A stretch of 64,000 bases of DNA. Source: Platanthera guangdongensis. Lineage: Eukaryota > Streptophyta > Magnoliopsida > Asparagales > Orchidaceae. Location: the NCBI GenBank assembly GCA_039583875.1, contig CM077164.1, positions 65,627,628-65,691,627 of the forward strand, given 5' to 3'. The notes below the pieces were generated by a model, which did not search any database, was not told the DNA's origin, and saw only the letters and a list, made by a program, of their open reading frames with translations. Both the position numbers and the translations under genes were made by a program. Shown one piece after another: positions 11,656 through 23,514 of this stretch (its first letter is position 1; the number at the start of each line of letters is the position of its first letter).

Positions 11656-12209
11656 AGGTGTCGACATTCGTCGAGTGAAAAACGTTGAGTGCGTTTTCGT
11701 CGTGTTAGGTGGAGAAGTGACACCCCAGGTCACGGGCGTGACTCTGGGCGTGTCGGGTTGTTCGACGTTCGTCGAGCGGAAAATGTCGAGCTAGGAGCCT
11801 TGATCGTCGATCGGGAATGACACGGGCATGGCGGGTTGGGTGACACGGGTGTGTCCCATTGGTCGACGAATGTCGAGTGCAAATTATCGAGCTTGCGTAA
11901 CACGGGCTGGGGTCACGGGGCGTGTCATTGGACACGGGCGTGATGTCGGGCGTGTCAAGATTTTTTCATCAAAAATTGCTGAGTTCACGGGATTTGAACT
12001 CTCATGCCCTGGTCACGGGCGTGACCAACAGTACACGGGCATGTACTTGACTTTTTTGCAATTTTTCCTGAAAAATTCAGGAAACAAAAATAACTTAAGT
12101 TAGAACAAAAAAGAAGCAATTTATTAAAGAAACATATACAAAAATAACAAAAATAAACTAAAACAACTTATTTATTGTACATAAATATAGGTATATTTAC
12201 AATTCAACA
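11656..12209 (-). repeat. F array LTR1, right-hand remnant
   Basis: Matches 17369-17902 of LTR2. It begins at the A insertion point and ends in aattcaaca at 12209. The rest of this LTR should continue left of element A, beyond the window. Confidence 0.85.
11660..12040. promoter_or_regulatory. Mixed TCGTCGA and CACGGGCGTG motif array, LTR1
   Basis: Units of tcgtcgag/gtcgac alternate with cacgggcgtg, gggcgtgtc and related forms across the first part of the LTR. The same mix occurs in LTR2 and LTR3. Confidence 0.65.
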
Positions 12210-14914
12210 AATACCCCCCATACTTAAGCTTTTGCTATTCCAAAGCAAAATTTGGAGATGAACTTATAAGAAATTAAAGAAATCCTAAGTTTATATACCG
12301 CTTGAATTAATTAAAGGTAAGATCAAAATAAATATCCGGGGTAGTAGAGTTAAATCCTAATTTATGAAATGTTATAAATAGAGGAAGAGTTTTAAAAGAC
12401 TTCTAGATAAAACAAATAGAAAGCAAAAATTTATTTTTGTTAGTTTAACAAAGATGGATTGAAATTATATAAAAAAACTTTAGCTTAAAAGAAGTTAAAG
12501 GAAATAATGCAATTTAAAAATTATGCTCTCAAAAAATTTTAAATTAATTCTAGAATCATTGAAATATGCTAAGTGGTTTGGTGGTTTATGGAGAGGCCTT
12601 GGATTTAGAGGCGAGGTAATTTTTTCTCGAACCTCTATATATTTTTTTCTTTTGAATAATTAGGAAAATGAAATCTTATTTCCCTAACATATAAATTTTT
12701 TCTTTCTTCATAAATAATAAATAACCCAATGTATATGTATAGGAATAATGAATTTTATCCTCTTACTTCGTAACATATAATATTTTTAAATATTGGGTGT
12801 CTATGTTTACGGAACGAAATCTTATTCCCATTGACATAAGATCTTTTTAAGGGATAAAATATGGGTAAGCATGTCAAGTGAGACATGAAAAAAATGGAGG
12901 TGTGTTTATTTTTTTCAAAAAGAAAACTAGATTTTAATAAAAATGCTTTGAGAGCAACCTTTTTAAAATGAACGTTCCTATGTTTCTAAAAGCAAAAAGT
13001 AGAAATAATTAAAATCCATGATTGTTATTTTCTAACCTAAAATACGAGCTTCAATTTATAAAAATTAGAAGTGGTGGTGAAAAACAGGTTCCCTAATATA
13101 AGGAAAAGACATAAAAAATCTTTAAAACTTAACCCCAGACACTTAAATCTATCGAACTTTAATTAATAAACGAATAGTAAACAAAGAATAAGTAAAATTC
13201 GAATATAAATTAACTCGAAACTAGATTTTTGGAAAGCATAAACGGTTAAATGTGGTATATTCGATTTTATTTGTTACATAATTTAACAAAATATTTTTTG
13301 AATTTTAAGGGTTTTATCATTTTTTTGCAATTTTGATGTGATTATTATTATATTTTTAATTTTTAGCTATTTTTTATCTCTTTTTCTTTTGATTTTTTTG
13401 AATTTTTAGAGTTATTCTCTTTTTTGGATTTTTGGTTTTTATCTTTTTTGGGTTTTTGGATTTTCAAATTTTTTGATTTTTTGATTTTTTTATCAAATTA
13501 TAAGAAGGGGGAGAGAAAGAAGTGTTATTTATAAAGAAGAGAGGGGGAAAGAGAAAAATTTTTACAAAAATGTACAAAGTAAAAACTCGATGGCCCGCGA
13601 ACAAACTCTTATTTATGTACTTGGTTCGATGCGTCGAACGCCACGGGCATGCTAAAAAATGAGCTTTTACAAAAAAGAAGAGAGGGGGGGGGGGAAGAAA
13701 GATTTAGTATTTTTTTAAGAAGAAGAAGACAGGGGGAAAGAGAAAGAGTTTTTACAAAATTATTTTACAAATTAAAGTAAACAAATTTTTTTTTTGATAT
13801 TTCTGTTTTATGGTTTTTTTTGAAGTTTTTTATTGTTATAAAAACAATGAAAATTTGTTTGAGGTTTTGATTTTTTGTCATTTTTTGTATTTTTTGCTAA
13901 GTACAGAATATAAAAAATGCAGAATAGGAAAACACCCTCATACTTAAACCCAACATTGTCCCCAATGTTGCAATCTAAGTATGCAGAACGAATAATTAAC
14001 AAAATAAAATATGTACAAAAATTAAAAGAGAGGGTAGAAGCTTCCCTTAGACGAGTTCGGGGAGGCCCATATGGAACCCTGCATTATTTAGAAGAAAAAA
14101 CAAAAATATAACAGAAAAAAAAATAAAACGAAAATATAAACTCGGCCTAAAGAGTGGGGGTTGTAGGGGATGGCAAGTGTAGGTGTGACTCGATTAGCTA
14201 ACGTCTTAACTTTAAGTGCGCAGACAGAAATGCGGACCCCGAACGCGCCCAAAAGAGTAAAGCGCGCCGACGCAAAATGAAACAAAATAAGTTAAAATAA
14301 GTTAAAATCAGATATATACATTTTTATAACAAAATAGATATATATTTTTTCTGTTATAGATTTTTTTGTTATATTTTTTGTGGTTTTTAAGTTTTTTAAG
14401 TTTATTTTTATTTTCTTTTTTTTTGAATTTTTGAGGTTTTTAGAGTTAGTTTTTTGTTTTTTAGGTTTTAAGAGTTTTTCAGTTTTTAGAGTTTTAGTTA
14501 GTATTTTTTTTTATTTTTTGGTTTATAGTGTTTGTTTTTCATAAAAATAATGAAAATTTTTTAAGTTTTGTTTTTTTTAGTTTTTAGATTTTTTTAGGTT
14601 TTTTTAGGTTTTTCAAGTTTTTAGTTTTATAGGTTTTTCAATTAATATTTTTTTGGAAACAACGCTATTTCATTTTTTTATAGATAAATATATATGAAAA
14701 TATAAGTATAAAATAATCTCATTTTTTTTCATTTTTTTAAAGTTTTTTTATTATTATTATATTATTATTATGATTATTATTATTATTATTAGTATTTTTT
14801 TTGTTGGTCATTTTAATTTTTTGTTATATATATATATAGATATAGGTAAAATTAATAGATTTCCAGGTTTCAAAATAACGACGCGAAAAATCCCCGGAGG
14901 CGGTACCAAAAACT
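12210..14914 (-). mobile_element. F array internal domain 1, no coding capacity
   Basis: The polypurine tract (AAGTATGGGGGGTATT on the minus strand, 12210-12225) marks the 3' end. The primer site region on the plus strand is 14891-14910 (minus strand TTTGGTACCGCCTCCGGGGA, a mutated form of the Asp-type site). Between them the DNA is AT-rich with long T/A tracts, T-rich low-complexity stretches near 13300-13500 and 14330-14800, and an ATT microsatellite near 14750-14795. I see no gene. The plus-strand ORF at 13917-14111 is also open in domain 2 but runs against the element and has no recognisable motif. Confidence 0.8.
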
Positions 14915-17902
14915 TGATTGATATTTTCACATCGGGTCCGAAAACTTTATGCGGTTAAAACTCCAAAAATTGGTGAGAATTCCAGCGGCTCCCCGGGCGG
15001 TTTATTTAAGGAAAAAGGCGGATTTGGTTTTCATTTAGAAAACGGGGCGTACGGCTTTATTATTTTGGATATAAAAAGATGAGATCGAGTTTTAACGAAA
15101 GGAGGCAAGTGCACCTATCGCGTGTAGTACATGATATTCTGGGGTGGAATATCAAGGTCGTATTATTCTTCGGGGTCGGTTCGATTATTTCTACTCTTCC
15201 CTGGAGGGGACTATTATTTTACCGATAATTATCTTGTCGGGATATTTTTTATATATATAAAAGAAAAAAGTAAGACAAAACAGAAAATGAAGGAAATAAA
15301 GGGGGAGCCGATGATAAGCTTAGCGCGACAGAATCGAATAAAATTTGAACTAAAATAAACTTTCAATAAAAAGAGATCCTAAATTTCAAATTAATTAAGG
15401 AGGAGACTAGGCCGTGGAGGTTCCACTAGAATGAGCTCACTTATCTCTAGGACTATCGCTCACCTGAACGCTAAGACTATTCGATCGAACGTTAGTCCGA
15501 CGAAGGGTTCCTCTTAACGCCCGAATTACGCTAGGAACCCCACTATTGAGTGGGGAACCCAATCCGGTAGAGTTGGCGCGCCTCCTCTCTCGAGGGTTAG
15601 TACAGAACTCTCTTTACCAAGGGGCGATCGGTCCATACGCACGACCTCTCGGCTAACTAGCGTATGGACTACAGAAATAGGGCCCACACATTGATTATGT
15701 GGTCCTACGCATCGTAAACCCTAAGCAAACCTTAAGTTAATTTAATTAATTAGAAAATAAGAACCTTTAATTATTGAAAGTTATTTTTTCGGTCCCAATT
15801 CTCTTTGATACTGAGGGCTAAGAACGGTTAGCCACTCATCGAAATGGGGACGGCAGGCGGTGAAAGCAATAAAAGGAAAGCAGTAAATAAAGCAGGAAAG
15901 AAAGCAGTAAAGGAAAGTAGTAAATGGAAACAGTAAATTGCAAGTCCTACTCAAACGAGTAGTACTGAAATGAAAGCAGTAAAGTGCGAGTCCCGACGCA
16001 AATACGTGGGCAGGAGAAATGAAAGCGAGTCCTACTCAAACGAGTAGGATAAAATAAATGCAATGCACGCACAAACTCAACAGAAATGAAAAACTCTCTC
16101 ACACACACTCTCGATAGTAAATTAAAAAACAACTCTCTCTACTGAATTGAAAACACACACACACTGCATAAAGGTAAAACAAACACACGCACTCGACATG
16201 AAAGTAAAATACGCATACACACACTCTACTGAATGAAATAAAAACAATGCGCCATTTAACTCTTAACGAGTAAGCGGAAATAAATGCGCACACATAAAAA
16301 ATTGCAAAAAACTAAGTTACCGAAAAATTAAAATAACTACATTTCTAACGCTAAAATGCTGTAGAAATGAATAAAAAGCTAAAATAACAATTAAACAGAG
16401 CAAAAAGTTTTGCAAATAAACGCAAAAATAGAAGTGCTTGAAAATTAAATCGAATACATTTCTACTGCTAGAATGCGGTAGAAATGAATAAAAAGAGGAC
16501 AGAAATATTAAAGGAGCAAAAGTTTAAAATGAAAATGAAAATGCTCGAAAAATTAAAACAACTATATTATCATTCCTATAACTTGATAAAAATGCTAAAA
16601 AAGTGTAAATAAAGTAAAAAAGAACGAAAACGTTAAACAACGTAAACAAGAAAATCTAAGTTAAAGAAAATTAAAAACCACTTTGAAAACATTTTTACGC
16701 ATTTATAGGAATGAAATAAAAGCTACAAAATTCTAAATCTAACCAAATTAAGTTACGAAATGAAAATTAAAACATAAAAAGTACAAGTTATTCTCATACA
16801 CGCACACACGGATATTAAAAGAACAAAAACTAAGTTAGAAAAAAGAAAAAAAAGAATGAGATTGCATAAAGAGAAGGCACATAGATGAAGTCCAAATCCA
16901 TAGAAAGGGAGAAAAACTACAAATTTTATTAATCTAAAAGGAGATTACAAAGCTAAAACCAAAAAGGAGAGGGGGAGAAAATCCCTTACATAGGCCTTGG
17001 AATCATCTAAGCAGCATTTCCCTTATACAAAATGGCCCAAAAAGTGGAACAGGATTACAAGGAGAAGGCTGGAATTTATAGACAAAAAATTTCACGGGAC
17101 ACGCCCTCAAACATGAGCGTGTCAGGGGGCGTGTCAGAACTATTCAAGATTCGATCTGGCAAATTGACGGCGTAGTTGACTTTGGGCTGGACACGTGTCG
17201 GTAACGCAGTGGTCACGCCCCAGGTCCTGGGCGTGACTATGGGCATGTCGGAGAGGTAGAACTGGGCGCGGGTTGCGTCGAAATGTCACCGCGCGGGTCT
17301 TGTCGGCCAGGTGGAGGAGTACACGCCCGTGTTGCATCTTGACACGAGCGTGTCGGGGAGGTGTCGACATTCGTCGAGCGAAAAATGTCGAGCACGTTTT
17401 CGTCGAGTCAGGTGGAGAAGTCACGCCCCAAGTCACGGGCGTGACTCTGGGCGTGTCGGGTTGTTCGACGTTCGTCAAGCGGAAAATGTCGAGATAGGAG
17501 CCTTGATCGTCGATCGGGAATGACACGGGCGTGGCGGGTTGGCTGACACGGGCGTGTCCCGTTGGTCGACGAACGTTGAGTGCAAATCGTCGAGCTTGCG
17601 TGACACGGGCTGGGGTCACGGGGCGTGTCATTGGACACGGGCGTGACGTCGGGCGTGTCAAGCTTTTTTCATCAAAAATTGCTGAGTTCACGCGATTTGA
17701 ACTGTCATGCCCTGGTCACGGGCGTGACCAACAGTACACGGGCGTGTACTTAACTTTTTTGCAATTTTTTCAGTAAACAAAAATAACTTAAGTTAGAACA
17801 AAAAAGAAGCAATTTATTAAAGAAACATATACAAAAATAACAAAAATAAATTAAAACAACTTATTTATTGCACATAAATATAGGTATATTTACAATTCAT
17901 CA
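14915..17902 (-). repeat. F array LTR2, shared by both units
   Basis: About 2.99 kb, TGATGAATTG at the minus-strand start (17902) and ...CAATCA at its end (14915). It serves as 3' LTR of the right unit and 5' LTR of the left unit. It contains the motif array at 17091-17745, two decayed copies of the CATTTCTACCGC hairpin near 16338 and 16455, AGTCCTACTC/GAGTAGGA inverted repeats near 15950 and 16025, and CA-rich low-complexity DNA at 16090-16230. Confidence 0.85.
17091..17745. promoter_or_regulatory. Mixed motif array in F LTR2
   Basis: GACACGGGCGTGTC-type units (many partly decayed) and TCGTCGA/GTCGAC units occur throughout, lying in the U3 end of the LTR. Confidence 0.65.
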
Positions 17903-20567
17903 AATACCGTCATACTTAAGCTTTTGCTATTCCAGAGCAAAAGTTGGAGATGAACTTATAAGGAATTAAAGAAATCCTAAGTTTAGCTACCACTTTAATT
18001 AATTAAAGGTAAGATCAAAAAAAATATCCGTAGTACTAGAGTTAAATCCTAATTTATGAAATGTTATAAATAGAGGAAGAGTTTCAAAAAGACTTCTAGA
18101 TAAAACAAATAGAAAGCAAAAATTTATTTTTGTTAGGTTAAAAAAGATGGATTGAAATTATATAAAAAAACTTTAGCTTAAAAGAAGTTAAAGGAAATAA
18201 TGCAAATTAAAAATTATGCCCTCAAAAAATTTAAAATTAATTCTAGAATCATTGAAATAGGCTAAGTGGTTTGGTGGTTTATGAAGAGGGCTTGGATTTA
18301 GAGACAAGGTAATTTTTTCTCGAACCTCTATATATTTTTTTCTTTTGAATAGTTAGGAAAATGAAATCTTATTTTCCTAACATATAAATTTTTTGTTTCT
18401 TCATAAATAATAAATAACCCAATGTATATGTATAGGAGTAATAAATTTTATCCTCTTACTCCGTAACATATAATATTTTTAAATATTGGGTGCCTATGTT
18501 TACGGAAAAAAATCTTATTCCCATTAACATAAGATCTTTTTAAGGGATAAAATATGGGTAAGCATGTCAAGTGAGACATGAAAAAAAAATGGAGGTGGGT
18601 TTATTTTTTTCAAAAAGAAAACTAGATTTTAATAAAAAAGTTTTGAGAGCAACCTTTTAAAATGAACGTTCCTATGTTTCTAAAAGCAAAAAGTAGAAAT
18701 AATTGAAATCCATGATGGTTATTTTCTAACATAAAACACGAGCTTCTATTTATAAAAATTAGAAGTGGTGGTGAAAAACAGGTTCCCTATTATAAGGAAA
18801 TGACATAAAAAAAATCTTTAAAACTTAACCCCAGACACTTAAATCGATTGAACTTTAATTAATAAACGAATAGTAAACAAATAATAAGTAAAATTCGAAT
18901 ATAAATTAACTCTAAACTAGATTTTTGGAAAGAAAAAAAGGGTTAAGATTTCTTATATTTAATTTTATTTGTTACATAATTTAACAAAATATTTTTTGAA
19001 TTTTTAGGGGTTTTATCATTTTTTTAGAATTTTGATGTGATTATTATCTTTTTTTTTGAATTTTTAGAGGTTTTTTAATCTCTTTTTTTTATTTTTTTGA
19101 TTATTATTATTATTTTTGATTTTTTAGAGTTATTCTCTTTTTTGGATTTTGGTTTTTTATCTTTTTAGGGTTTTTGGATTTTCAAATTTTTTTTTTTTGT
19201 TTTTTTATCAAATTATAAGAAGGGGAGAGAAAGAAGTGTTATTTATAAAGAAAAGAGGGGGGAAGAGAAAAATTTTTACAAAAATGTACAAAGTAAAAAC
19301 TCGATGGCCCGCGAACAAACTCTTATTTAGGTGGTTGGTTCGATGAGTCGAACGTCGCGGGCATGCTAAAAATGAGCTTTTACAAAAAAGAAGAGAGGGG
19401 GGAAAGAGAAAGAGTTTTTACAAAATTATTTTACAAATTAAAGTAAACAAAATTTTTTTTTATTTTTCTGTTTTATGGTTTTTTTTGAAGTTTTTGATTG
19501 TTATAACAATGAAAATTTGTTTGAGGTTTTGATTTTTTTTCATTTTTTTGTATTTTTTGTTAAGTACAGAATATATAAAATGCAGAATAGGAAAACACCC
19601 CCATACTTAAACCCAATATTGCCCCCAATATTGCAATCTAAGTATGTGGAACGAATAATTTACAAAATAAAATATGTACAAAAATTAAAAGAGCGGGTAG
19701 AAGCCTCCCTTAGACGAGTTCGGGGAGGCCCATATGGAACCCTGCATTATTTAGAAGAAAACGCAAAAATATAACAGAAAAAAATAAAACGAAAATATAA
19801 ACTCGGCCTAAAGAGTGTGGGTGGTAGGGGATGGCAAGTGTAGGTGTGACTCGATTAGCTAACGTCTTAGCTTTAAGTGCGCGGACAGAAATGCGGACCC
19901 CGAACGCGCCCAAAAGAGTAAAGTGCGCCGACGCAAAATGAAACCAAATAAGTTAAAACCAAATATATACATTTTTAATAACAAAATAGATATATATATA
20001 TTTTTTCTTATATATTTTTTGTGGTTTTTAAGTTTTTTAAGTTTATTTTTGTTTTCTTTTTTTTGGATTTTTGAGGTTTTTAGAGTTAGTTTTTTGTTTT
20101 TTAGGTTTTAAGAGTTTTTCAGTTTTTAGAGTTTTAGTTAGTGTTTTTTTTTATTTTTTGGTTTGTAGTGTTTTTTTTCATAAAAGTAATGAAATTTTTT
20201 TAAGTTTTGTTTTTTTTTTAGTTTTTAGATTTTTTTTTCGGTTTTTTTAGGTTTTTCAAGTTTTTAGTTTTATAGGATTTTTAATTAATTTTTTTTGGAA
20301 ACAGCGCTATTTCATTTTTGTTTTTTTATAGATAAATATATATGAAAATATAAGTATAAAATAAACTCATTTTGTTTTTCATTTTTTTAAAGTTTTTTTT
20401 ATTATTATATTATTACTATTATTATGATTATTATTATTATTAGTAGTAGTATTTTTTGTTGGTCATTTTAAATTTCTGTTATATATATATAGATATAGGT
20501 AAAATTAATGGATTTCCAGGGTTCAAAATAACGACTCGAAAAATCTCCGGCAGCGGCGCCAAAAACT
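17903..20567 (-). mobile_element. F array internal domain 2, no coding capacity
   Basis: Colinear with domain 1. The primer site on the minus strand (plus 20544-20563) reads TTTGGCGCCGCTGCCGGAGA, closer to the canonical Asp-tRNA-type site than in domain 1. The polypurine tract near 17903-17920 has decayed (tacggtatttg). AT-rich, with a TAT/ATT microsatellite at 20395-20455. No gene is seen. Confidence 0.8.
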
Positions 20568-21600
20568 TGATTGATATTTTCGCATCGGGTCCAAAAACTT
20601 GATGCGGTTAAAACTCCAAAAATTGGTGAGAATTCCCGCGGCGCCCCGGGCAGTTTATTTAAGGAAAAAAGGCAGATTTTGTTTTTATTTAGAAAACGGG
20701 GCGCGCATATTTATTATTTTGGATATAAAAAGATGAGATCGAGTTTTAACGAAAGGAGGCAAGTGCACCTATCGCGTGTAGTACAGGATATTCCGGGGTG
20801 GAATATCGAGGTCGTATTATTCTCGGGATCGGTTCGATTATTTCTACTCTTCCCTAGAGGGGACTATTATTTTACCGATAATTATCTTGTCGGGATATTT
20901 TTTATATATATATAAAAGCAAAAAGTAAGACAGAAAACAGAAAATAAAACCAATAAAGAGGGAGCCGATGATGAGCTTAGCGCGATGGAATCGAATAAAA
21001 TGTGAACTAAAATAAACTTTTAATAAAAAGAGATCCTAAATTTCAAATTAATTAAGGCGGAGACTTGGCCGTGGAGGTTCCACTAGAATGAGCTCACTTA
21101 TCTCTAGGACTATCGCTCAACCGAACGCTAAGACTATTCGACCGAACGTTAGTCCGACGAAGGATTCCTCTTAACGCCCGCATTACGCTAAGAACCCCGC
21201 TATTGGTTGGGGAACCTAATCCGGTAGAGTTAGCCCGCCTCCTCTCTCGAGAGTTAGTGCGGAACTCTCTTTACTAAGGGGCGATCGGTCCATACACACG
21301 GCCTCTCGGATAGCTAGCGTATGGACTACGAAAATAGGGCCCACACATCGATTATGTGGTCTTATACGCCGTAAACCCTAAGCAAACCTTAAGTTAATTT
21401 AATTAATTAGAAAATAAGGACCTTTAATTATTGAAAGTTATTTTTTTCTGTCACAATGCTCTTCGATACTGAGGGCTAAGAACGGTTAGCCACTCATCGG
21501 AATGAGGACGGCAGGAGGTGAAAGGAATAAAAGGAAAGAAGTGAATAAAGCAGGAAAGAAAGCAGTAAAGGAAAGTAGTAAAAGAAAGCAGTAAATTGCA

Positions 21601-21624
21601 AGTCCTACTCAAACGAGTAGGACT
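21601..21624. other. Inverted repeat AGTCCTACTC / GAGTAGGACT in F LTR3
   Basis: A perfect 10-bp stem with an AAAC loop. A second copy follows near 21687, and decayed copies occur in LTR2. Role unknown. Confidence 0.5.
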
Positions 21625-21998
21625 GAAATGAAATCAGTAAAGTGCGACTCCCGGCGCAAATGCGTGGGCGGGAGAAATGAAAGCGAGTCCTACTCAAATG
21701 AGTAGGACAAAATAAATGCAACGCACGCACACACTCGATAGAAATTAAAAACTCTCACACACACTCTCGACAGTAAATTAAAAACATAACTCACTCTACT
21801 GAATTGAAAATGCACACACACTGCATAAAGGTAAAATAAACGCACACACTCGACATGAAAGTAAAATACGCACACACACACACTCTACTGAATGAAATAA
21901 AAATAATGCGCCATTTAACTCTTAACGAGTAGGCGAAAATAAATGCGCACACATAAAAAATTGCAAAAAACTAAGTTACCGAAAAATTAAAATAATTA

Positions 21999-22028
21999 CA
22001 TTTCTACCGCTAAAATGCGGTAGAAATG
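21999..22028. other. Perfect 12-bp hairpin in F LTR3
   Basis: CATTTCTACCGC, loop TAAAAT, GCGGTAGAAATG. A second, slightly imperfect copy lies about 110 bases further on, near 22114-22144. The same hairpin pair occurs in LTR2 and in F1. Confidence 0.6.
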
Positions 22029-22749
22029 AATAAAAAGCTAAAATAATAATTAAACGGAGCAAAAGGTTTTGCAAATAAACGCAAAAATAGAAGTGCTCGA
22101 AAAATTAAAATGAATGCATTTCGACTGCTAGAATGCGGTAGAAATGAATAAAAAGAGGACAGAAAAATTAATGGAGCAAAAGTTTAAAATGAAAATGAAA
22201 ATGCTCGAAAAATTAAAACAACTATATTATCATTCCTATAACTTGATAAAAACGCTAAAAAAGTGTAAATAAGGTAAAAAAGAACGAAAAAGTTAAACAA
22301 CCTAAACATGAAAATCTAAGTTAAAGAAAATTAAAAACCACTTTGAAAACATTTTTATGAATTTATAGGAATGAAATAAAAGCTACAAAATTCTAAATCT
22401 AACCAAATTAAGTTACGAAATGAAAATGAAAACATAAAAAAGCACAAGTTATTCTAATACATGCACACACGCATATTAAAAGAACAAAAACTAAGTTAGA
22501 AAAAAGAAAAAAAGAATAAGATTGCATAAAGAGAAGGCACATAGATGAAGTCCAAATCCATAGAAAGAGAGAAAAACTACAAATTTTATTAATCTAAAAG
22601 GAGATTACAAAGCTAAAACCAAAAAGAAGAGGGGGAGAAAATCCCTTACATAGGCATTGGAATCATCTAAGCAGCATTTCCCCTATACAAAATGGCCTAA
22701 AAAGTGGAACAAGATTACAAGCAGAAGGCTGGAATTTATAGACAAAAAA

Positions 22750-23415
22750 TTTCACGGGACACGCCCTCAGAAACGGCCGTGTCAGGGGGCATGTCAGTAC
22801 TATTCATGATTCGATCCAGCGAATTCACGGCGTAGTTGACTTCGGGCTAGACACGTGTCGGTCACGCAGCAGTCACTCCCTAGGTCCCGGGCATGATTAT
22901 GGGCGTATCGGGGAGGTAGAACTGGGCGCGGGTTGCGTCGAAATGTCATCGCGCGGGTCTTGTCAGCCAGGTGGAGGAGTACACGCCCGTGTCGCATCTT
23001 GACACGGGCGTGTTGGGGAGGTATCGACATTCATCGAACGGAAAATGTCGAGCGCATTTTCGTCGAGTCGGGTGGAGAAGTCACGCCCCAGGTCACGGGC
23101 TTGACTCTGGGCTTGTCGGGTTGTTCGACGTTCGTCGAGCGGAAAACGTCGAGCTAGGAGCCTTGATCATCGATCGGGAATGACACGGGCGTGGCGGGTT
23201 GGCTGACACGGGCGTGTCCCGTTGGTCGACGAACGTCGAGTGCAAATCGTCAAGCTTGCGTGACACGGGCTGGGGTCACAGGGCGTGTCATTGGACACGG
23301 GCGTGACGTCGGGCGTGTCAGGCTTTTTTCATCAAAAATTGCTGAGTTCATGGGATTTGAACTGTCGTGCCCTGGTCACGGGCGTGACCAACAGTACACG
23401 GGCGTGTACTTGACT
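22750..23415. promoter_or_regulatory. Mixed motif array in F LTR3
   Basis: Same arrangement as in LTR2: cacgggcgtg-type units through the block, with gtcgac, tcgtcgag and tcgacgaacgtcgag units in the middle. Confidence 0.65.
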
Positions 23416-23514
23416 TTTTTTGCAATTCTTTAAATAAACATATACAAAAATAACAAAAAAAACTAAAACAACTTATTTATTGTACATAAATATAGGTATA
23501 TTTACAATTCATCA

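Larger units (their letters stand above)
11656..23514 (-). mobile_element. F array: non-autonomous LTR element in LTR-I-LTR-I-LTR tandem form
   Basis: Three directly repeated LTRs flank two internal domains of about 2.7 kb. Each internal domain has, on the minus strand, an Asp-tRNA-type primer site next to the LTR on its right and a polypurine tract next to the LTR on its left. No gag or pol is present, so the family depends on others; the primer site and the GGGGACAATGTT block resemble Athila/Tat-type Gypsy elements. The right end (attcatca at 23514) joins the interior of the B1 extra ORF exactly at the LTR terminus, as in an insertion. The left end is cut by element A. Confidence 0.85.
20568..23514 (-). 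repeat. F array LTR3 (5' LTR of the array)
   Basis: About 2.95 kb, from tgattgat next to the primer site to attcatca at 23514. Colinear with LTR2 over its length with small differences, and directly abuts B1 sequence at its right end. Confidence 0.85.

Noticed and set aside
13917..14111. Small conserved plus-strand gene (also 19578-19774)
   Set aside because: Conservation is explained by the duplication of the F unit; the reading frame runs against the element and has no motif.
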